Assembly (NCBI GenBank): GCA_000634735.1
Contig: JFLG01000066.1
Coordinates: 124,001-188,000, forward strand
From: Prochlorococcus sp. scB241_528N17
Lineage (GTDB): Bacteria; Cyanobacteriota; Cyanobacteriia; PCC-6307; Cyanobiaceae
Direction: 5' to 3'
DNA length: 64,000 nucleotides
The notes beneath the pieces were generated by a model. The model saw only the letters and a list, made by a program, of their open reading frames with translations. It searched no databases and was not told the DNA's origin. Position numbers and translations under genes: made by a program. Shown piece after piece: positions 60,228 to 64,000 of the stretch (its first letter is position 1; each line of letters opens with the position of its first letter).

Positions 60228-61229
60228 ATGATTAAAAATAAAAAAATTTTAATTACTGGAGGTAATTCAGGAATAGGGTTTTTTGCCATTATTAATTTAC
60301 TGAAGACGAAAAATATTTTATATGTTGTAATAAAAAACGAATTTAGAAAGAATGAATTTCTCAGAAAAATCGAGAAATATTTTGATAAAAATTATCTTAG
60401 TAAATTTTTAATTATTATTGAAAATTGTGATCTTTCAGATCTAGAGAATATTAAAAAAATTAAAGATTACTTTATTATTAAAAAGATTTTTTTAGATGTT
60501 CTTGTTTTAAATGCAGGATTGCAATATACAGGCTCTTTTTACCCTAAAGTATCAAAGCAAGGCGTAGAACTAACTTTTGCAGTAAATCATCTTGCACATT
60601 TTTACTTGGTCAATGTCCTAAAAGATTTTATTAGAGATAAAGATGAATCTAGAATCATTATTACATCATCAGATGTACACGACCCCAAAAGTTCAGGTGG
60701 CAATATAGGAAAGAAAGCGGGACTTAATAACCTAGTTAATTTGAGAAAAAAAGTAACTGGGCAATTTATAAATTTTAATGCTGATGAAGCTTATAAAAAT
60801 AGTAAGTTATGTAATATTTTGTTTGCTAAAGAACTTGAAAAAAAATTAAAAACTTCCTCGAGTAAAATTTCTGTAATTACTTGGGCTCCTGGTCTAGTAA
60901 TACCAAATGATGATCTTGGTTTTTTTAGATACAGTAAGCGTTTTAATCTCTTTGGATATTTAATTTTTTCTAAAGCTGCAAAAAATATTTTAGGAATTTC
61001 TGAAAGTATAGAAAATGCTGGTATGATACTTTCTGAAATTGTTTTTGATTCAAATTTAAATAATATTGGTTACGTTCATTTAAGTAATAAACTTATATCT
61101 TTTAAAAAACATAAATTAGTTGAAAGTAATGTTAGTGATGAGGCAAATAATTCTGAGTTGGCTTCAAAACTCTGGATTTTAAGTGAAGAGATTTGTAGAT
61201 CATTTGGCTTTGTTACTTTCAATATTTAA
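60228..61229 (+). CDS. Protochlorophyllide-reductase-like SDR paralog
   Basis: 333 residues, close to the length of light-dependent protochlorophyllide oxidoreductase (POR). The cofactor motif is ILITGGNSGIGFF (7-19), NAG lies at 95-97, and EAYKNSKLCNILF (188-199) has Tyr189 and Lys193 in the POR-like YKxSKxCN context, unlike plain SDRs. A true POR would keep further active-site Cys and Tyr residues that I cannot confirm. RBS AGGA lies at 60218-60221. Its end overlaps the mscS stop by 30 bases. It may be a retinol-dehydrogenase-like enzyme instead. Confidence 0.75.
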   Translation: MIKNKKILITGGNSGIGFFAIINLLKTKNILYVVIKNEFRKNEFLRKIEKYFDKNYLSKFLIIIENCDLSDLENIKKIKDYFIIKKIFLDVLVLNAGLQYTGSFYPKVSKQGVELTFAVNHLAHFYLVNVLKDFIRDKDESRIIITSSDVHDPKSSGGNIGKKAGLNNLVNLRKKVTGQFINFNADEAYKNSKLCNILFAKELEKKLKTSSSKISVITWAPGLVIPNDDLGFFRYSKRFNLFGYLIFSKAAKNILGISESIENAGMILSEIVFDSNLNNIGYVHLSNKLISFKKHKLVESNVSDEANNSELASKLWILSEEICRSFGFVTFNI

Positions 61230-62237
61230 GGTTTGTGTTGGGAATGCAAACTCTATATTATTAACCGCAAATTCCTCAATAATTCTTAAATTTATAGATT
61301 GTTGAGCTTCCATTGCGGCGAGATAATTATTTGTTGGGATGTAATAAACAAGTTCGAAATTAAGACTGAAGTCGCCGAAATCTGTGAAATGACATCTATC
61401 AAAAGACGCATCTTTTGTCTCTTCAACTATTTTTTTAATTATTATTGGAATCAATTTCATAAGTTTTGGAGAGGTTTCATAAACAACTCCCAATTTATGC
61501 ACTAACCTTCTTTTTTCCATTTGTGCGTAATTTGAAATTATTCCATTTGTTAGGGCGCTATTGCTCATTACTATTACTTCTCCATTAATACTTCTTATCC
61601 TTGATGATCGTACTCCTACTCTCTCAACCATTCCGAGGACTCCATCAGATTTTATAAACTCACCTTTTTGAAAAGGTTTATCAAGCAAAATTGTTATATA
61701 TTCAAAGAACTCCTGAACTGGATCTTTCAAAGCTAATCCGGCACCAATACCTCCTGCACTTAGTAAAGCCCAAATAGCAGTCATTTGAACACCTATATTT
61801 TGCAAGAAAAAAATTGAGCCAATAGTCCATGTTAATGCTTTTATCAATGGAGTTAGTGAAGATACCATCGAACTAATTGAGGAATCATTAATTTTCGAGG
61901 TCGATTCTGTTAAAGATCTTATTAAAACTTTGTTGAGTGCTTTTATTATGATTATTAATATAAATAATTTCAAAATATTCAATAAGACAGAGATGAAAGT
62001 TATTTCATCAGCAAAAAAATAGTCAATTGAAAAATAAAATGAGAGGAGGAAACCTATAGGTTTTATAATTCCAGAGATCACCTCAAAAATAAAATCATCG
62101 AAATTTGTTTTTGTTCTTTTGGAAATCTTTTTAAAAAATATTTTTGAAACTTTTGAAATTATTATCGACAATAAAGTTCCTATAAAAAAAATTGATATTG
62201 CCAGAAGGAAGTTTTCAGTAACTAATTTCATATTCAA
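61200..62237 (-). CDS. MscS family mechanosensitive channel
   Basis: 345 residues. About five N-terminal hydrophobic helices (from about 10 to 175) lead into the MscS domain: AGGIGAGLALKDPVQEFFEYI is the pore-helix block rich in Gly/Ala, followed by GVLGMVERVGVRSSRIRSINGEVI and VMSNSALTNGIISNYAQ. It would release solutes on osmotic down-shock. The C-terminal soluble part is shorter than in some cyanobacterial MscS proteins. Its 3' end overlaps the POR-like gene on the other strand by 30 bases. Confidence 0.9.
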   Translation of the reverse strand: MNMKLVTENFLLAISIFFIGTLLSIIISKVSKIFFKKISKRTKTNFDDFIFEVISGIIKPIGFLLSFYFSIDYFFADEITFISVLLNILKLFILIIIIKALNKVLIRSLTESTSKINDSSISSMVSSLTPLIKALTWTIGSIFFLQNIGVQMTAIWALLSAGGIGAGLALKDPVQEFFEYITILLDKPFQKGEFIKSDGVLGMVERVGVRSSRIRSINGEVIVMSNSALTNGIISNYAQMEKRRLVHKLGVVYETSPKLMKLIPIIIKKIVEETKDASFDRCHFTDFGDFSLNFELVYYIPTNNYLAAMEAQQSINLRIIEEFAVNNIEFAFPTQTLNIESNKAK

Positions 62238-62309
62238 ATAAACCCTTAAAATTTATCTCTAATAAGATTTTAAATTATCTCTAAATAACAAACCAGTCTT
62301 TATTTTTCT

Positions 62310-62879
62310 TTAACTTATTATTATGTTTCTAATTTCTTTAAATTCTTCTCTATCCGCAGTTTTTAATAATTCAAAAATTATTGATTCAGTTGTTGTTAAG
62401 ATCGCCCCGCTCTGAGTCATTCTCTGTAATGCTATTTCATGATCTACCCTATTTCGACTTCCCATGGAATCTGATATGAGAATAACTTCAAATCCTTTTT
62501 GTAAACAATCTAAGACTGTTTGTTGAATACAAATATGCGTTTCGATCCCACAAACTATCAATTTAGTAATTTTCTTATCTTTAAGTTCTTTCAAAAAATC
62601 TTCTAATTTAGCTAGGCTAAATTCCATTTTTTCAAATTTTCTAAATTCTGCTATGGGTGATAATTCAGTTATCGTTACTCCCAATTTGAGTGGGTTTTGT
62701 TCAGATATAAATATGTTTTCTTCTAAAATTTGGTAAGCATTTATTAGCTTTTTAATGTTTTTGATTATCGAGTCCTTATTAAAAATTGGTCTTATTATTT
62801 TTTCCTGAATATCAATAATTATCAAGGCGTTTACTTTCGATGATAATTTATCTGAAGAGATTTCTTGATTATTCATCAT
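62310..62879 (-). CDS. Isochorismatase/cysteine-hydrolase family protein (YcaC-like)
   Basis: 189 residues. The family triad is visible: Asp23 (IIDIQEKI), a Lys around 84-91, and Cys117 (VCGIETHICIQQTVLDCL), with SDSMGSRNR after it. The nucleophile Cys context, GIETHICIQQT, is typical of YcaC-like hydrolases, not nicotinamidase. The substrate is unknown. Two ATG codons are adjacent (62879 and 62876). It is divergent from the Fur-family gene, 116 bases apart. Confidence 0.85.
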   Translation of the reverse strand: MMNNQEISSDKLSSKVNALIIIDIQEKIIRPIFNKDSIIKNIKKLINAYQILEENIFISEQNPLKLGVTITELSPIAEFRKFEKMEFSLAKLEDFLKELKDKKITKLIVCGIETHICIQQTVLDCLQKGFEVILISDSMGSRNRVDHEIALQRMTQSGAILTTTESIIFELLKTADREEFKEIRNIIIS

Positions 62880-62995
62880 TTACTTATAAAGATACATTCA
62901 ACATAATATTTTGAAGAACTTTAGTAAACATTTTAAATAAATAAGTTGTTTTACTCTCATCTAGAGTTATTATTGAGAATAGCCCAGGGTTTATT

Positions 62996-63448
62996 TTGTC
63001 ATTATCCTCTCAATACAAAGTAATCACATCTCCTCTTGGTGATGGATTACATAAAGATGGGAAGAGATTAACTCCTCAGAGGTTAAAGGTTCTTAATTTA
63101 TTTGAAAATATTGGCTCTGGAAAGCATCTTAGTGCTGAAGAGGTTCATGAAAAGTTAGTTAAAACAAGCTCCAAAGTTTCACTAGCAACAATTTATAGAA
63201 CTCTAAGACTTTTAGTACAAATGGGTTTGCTTCATGAATTAGAACTCAGTGAGGGTGGACACAGATATGAATTGCTTAGTAACGATACACCGGATCATCA
63301 TCATTTGATTTGCATTAGGTGTGGAAGAACGGAAGAATTCGAAAATGATGAGGTTTTAGAGGCAGGCAAAGTTGCAGCAAAAGTTAATGGTTTTAAACTA
63401 ATTGAATCCTCTTTAAATGTAAGAGCTATTTGTCCTAATTGCATTTAG
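62996..63448 (+). CDS. Fur-family metal-dependent transcriptional regulator
   Basis: 150 residues from TTG 62996. A winged-helix N-terminal domain (about 20-85) has RLTPQRLKVLNLF and SLATIYRTLRLLVQMGLL. The dimerisation domain has DHHHLICIRCG (His101-103, Cys106, Cys109) and ends CPNCI (Cys146, Cys149), so the structural zinc site is complete. Fur, Zur and PerR cannot be told apart here. The 116-base upstream gap may hold its own operator, but none is convincing. Confidence 0.9.
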   Translation: MSLSSQYKVITSPLGDGLHKDGKRLTPQRLKVLNLFENIGSGKHLSAEEVHEKLVKTSSKVSLATIYRTLRLLVQMGLLHELELSEGGHRYELLSNDTPDHHHLICIRCGRTEEFENDEVLEAGKVAAKVNGFKLIESSLNVRAICPNCI

Positions 63449-63454
63449 CAGGTT

Positions 63455-64000
63455 TTAACTTAAAGTCCCTCCACAACTTGACCCTGCACCTGCAGTGCAA
63501 GCAAAACAATGTTCTTTTACAGCTACCCCGTAGTCAAAAGTAAATGATTCATCCAACAGATCAAAAAGTGTCTTTGGTCCTTTATTCTCTCGGAAATTTA
63601 TCTGTTGGTTAAAGTCACAATCATAAATTTCTCCTAGCCAATTTACGCTAATTGTCTTTTTACACATTAGATTTTCTAAATTTTTTTCATTAAAATTTTC
63701 TTTTAGTAATTTGTAATAAGTATTTAGTTTCCCTTCTCTTCTAAGAGATTCTTCATATCTATTTATTGGCATATTAGTTATTGTGTATAAATTATTAAAA
63801 ACGATATTGTATTTTTCGAATAGAATTTTTTTATAATCCTTCTCCAATATTTCCTGAGAGGGAGGAAGAATTGGGCTTACAGGATTGTAAACAAGGTTTA
63901 ATTGTAATCCATTTTCTTTCTTTCCATAGCCTAAATCATTAAGAATTTTTATGGCATTAATACTTTTTTCAAAAACGCCAAAACCCCTCTGAAAATCAAC
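63455..64000 (-). CDS. arsS: Arsenosugar-type radical SAM protein ArsS, C-terminal part (N-terminus beyond window)
   Basis: ArsS adds a 5'-deoxyadenosyl group to dimethylarsenite in arsenosugar synthesis. The frame is open from base 64000 to the stop at 63455, so about 181 residues are seen; an apparent TTG start at 63847 is internal. LQLNLVYNPVSPILPPSQE, LYTITNMPINR, YDCDFNQQINF and EHCFACTAGAGSSCGG are the ArsS C-terminal signatures, the last with clustered Cys. The radical SAM CxxxCxxC core is outside the window. The partner gene arsM is not in view. Confidence 0.85.
   Translation of the reverse strand, partial: VDFQRGFGVFEKSINAIKILNDLGYGKKENGLQLNLVYNPVSPILPPSQEILEKDYKKILFEKYNIVFNNLYTITNMPINRYEESLRREGKLNTYYKLLKENFNEKNLENLMCKKTISVNWLGEIYDCDFNQQINFRENKGPKTLFDLLDESFTFDYGVAVKEHCFACTAGAGSSCGGTLS

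Noticed and set aside
63455..63847. A complete 130-residue gene starting at TTG 63847
   Set aside because: The frame continues upstream to the window edge with ArsS-like sequence, so it is the end of arsS, not a small gene.
1..64000. tRNA or rRNA genes, insertion sequences, CRISPR arrays
   Set aside because: The gaps read by eye showed no cloverleaf-type tRNA ends, rRNA-like blocks, transposase frames or regular spaced repeats. A tRNAscan or Infernal run would be decisive and was not possible here.

Overview
The window is a gene-dense, AT-rich (roughly 70% A+T by eye) stretch of a marine picocyanobacterium, almost certainly Prochlorococcus of the high-light type. The evidence is a Pcb chlorophyll a/b antenna gene, plastocyanin, a CrtL-type lycopene cyclase, cyanobacteria-specific small families (Ycf51, DUF4332, DUF760, DUF4336, DUF1350, DUF3721), very short intergenic gaps and many TTG/GTG starts. 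I could not fix the strain. No insertion sequence, phage module, CRISPR array, tRNA or rRNA gene was seen, and base composition looks even, so this reads as core chromosome, not a genomic island.

Layout. 1-1093: the N-terminal part of hisIE (cut by the window edge) and a QueD/PTPS-like gene. 1143-11441, all minus: clpB, plastocyanin, an epimerase-like protein, hemE, glgB, a CocE-like hydrolase, a small secreted protein, DUF4332 and Ycf51. 11494-17802, plus: a giant TamB-like protein, then proA-folB-lipase. 17795-26867, minus: a compact run read as RHH-like protein, trpS, thrS, glk, thrB, ndhD, prlC. 27033-32109, plus: a DUF697 protein, a three-gene Mn-type ABC transporter and a translationally coupled DUF4336 gene. 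32116-33081, minus: DUF760 and lepB. 33132-38662, plus: menD, menB, glgA, murF. 38664-42264, minus: glmU, an MnmC-like methyltransferase, aroA. 42393-48937, plus: comB, a nitrilase-family amidase, a cell-wall amidase, murI, sds, acs. 48934-54957: DUF1350, a DEDDh exonuclease, a glycine-pentad/DUF3721 protein, hisS with two small genes, small ORFs, and pcb with a clear terminator. 55050-64000: gltS-like carrier, small unknowns, a GST, a membrane GIY-YIG protein, an SDR, lycopene cyclase, a protochlorophyllide-reductase-like SDR, an MscS channel, an isochorismatase-like hydrolase, a Fur-family regulator and the C-terminus of ArsS (cut by the right edge).

Together the genes cover light harvesting and electron transport (pcb, petE, ndhD, lycopene cyclase, menB/menD, sds for quinone tails), glycogen storage (glgA, glgB, glk), peptidoglycan synthesis and turnover (murF, murI, glmU, amidase), amino-acid synthesis (hisIE, proA, thrB, aroA), translation (thrS, trpS, hisS) and metal handling (Mn-type transporter, Fur-family regulator). 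The most interesting unexplained items are a putative degenerate GTPase (DUF697) beside the Mn transporter, an RG-rich ribbon-helix-helix-like protein overlapping trpS, a membrane GIY-YIG protein whose expected catalytic Arg is Lys, a glycine-pentad/His-rich/DUF3721 protein, a POR-like SDR, and small ORFs beside pcb. I saw no clear defence-type or other obviously new multi-gene system.
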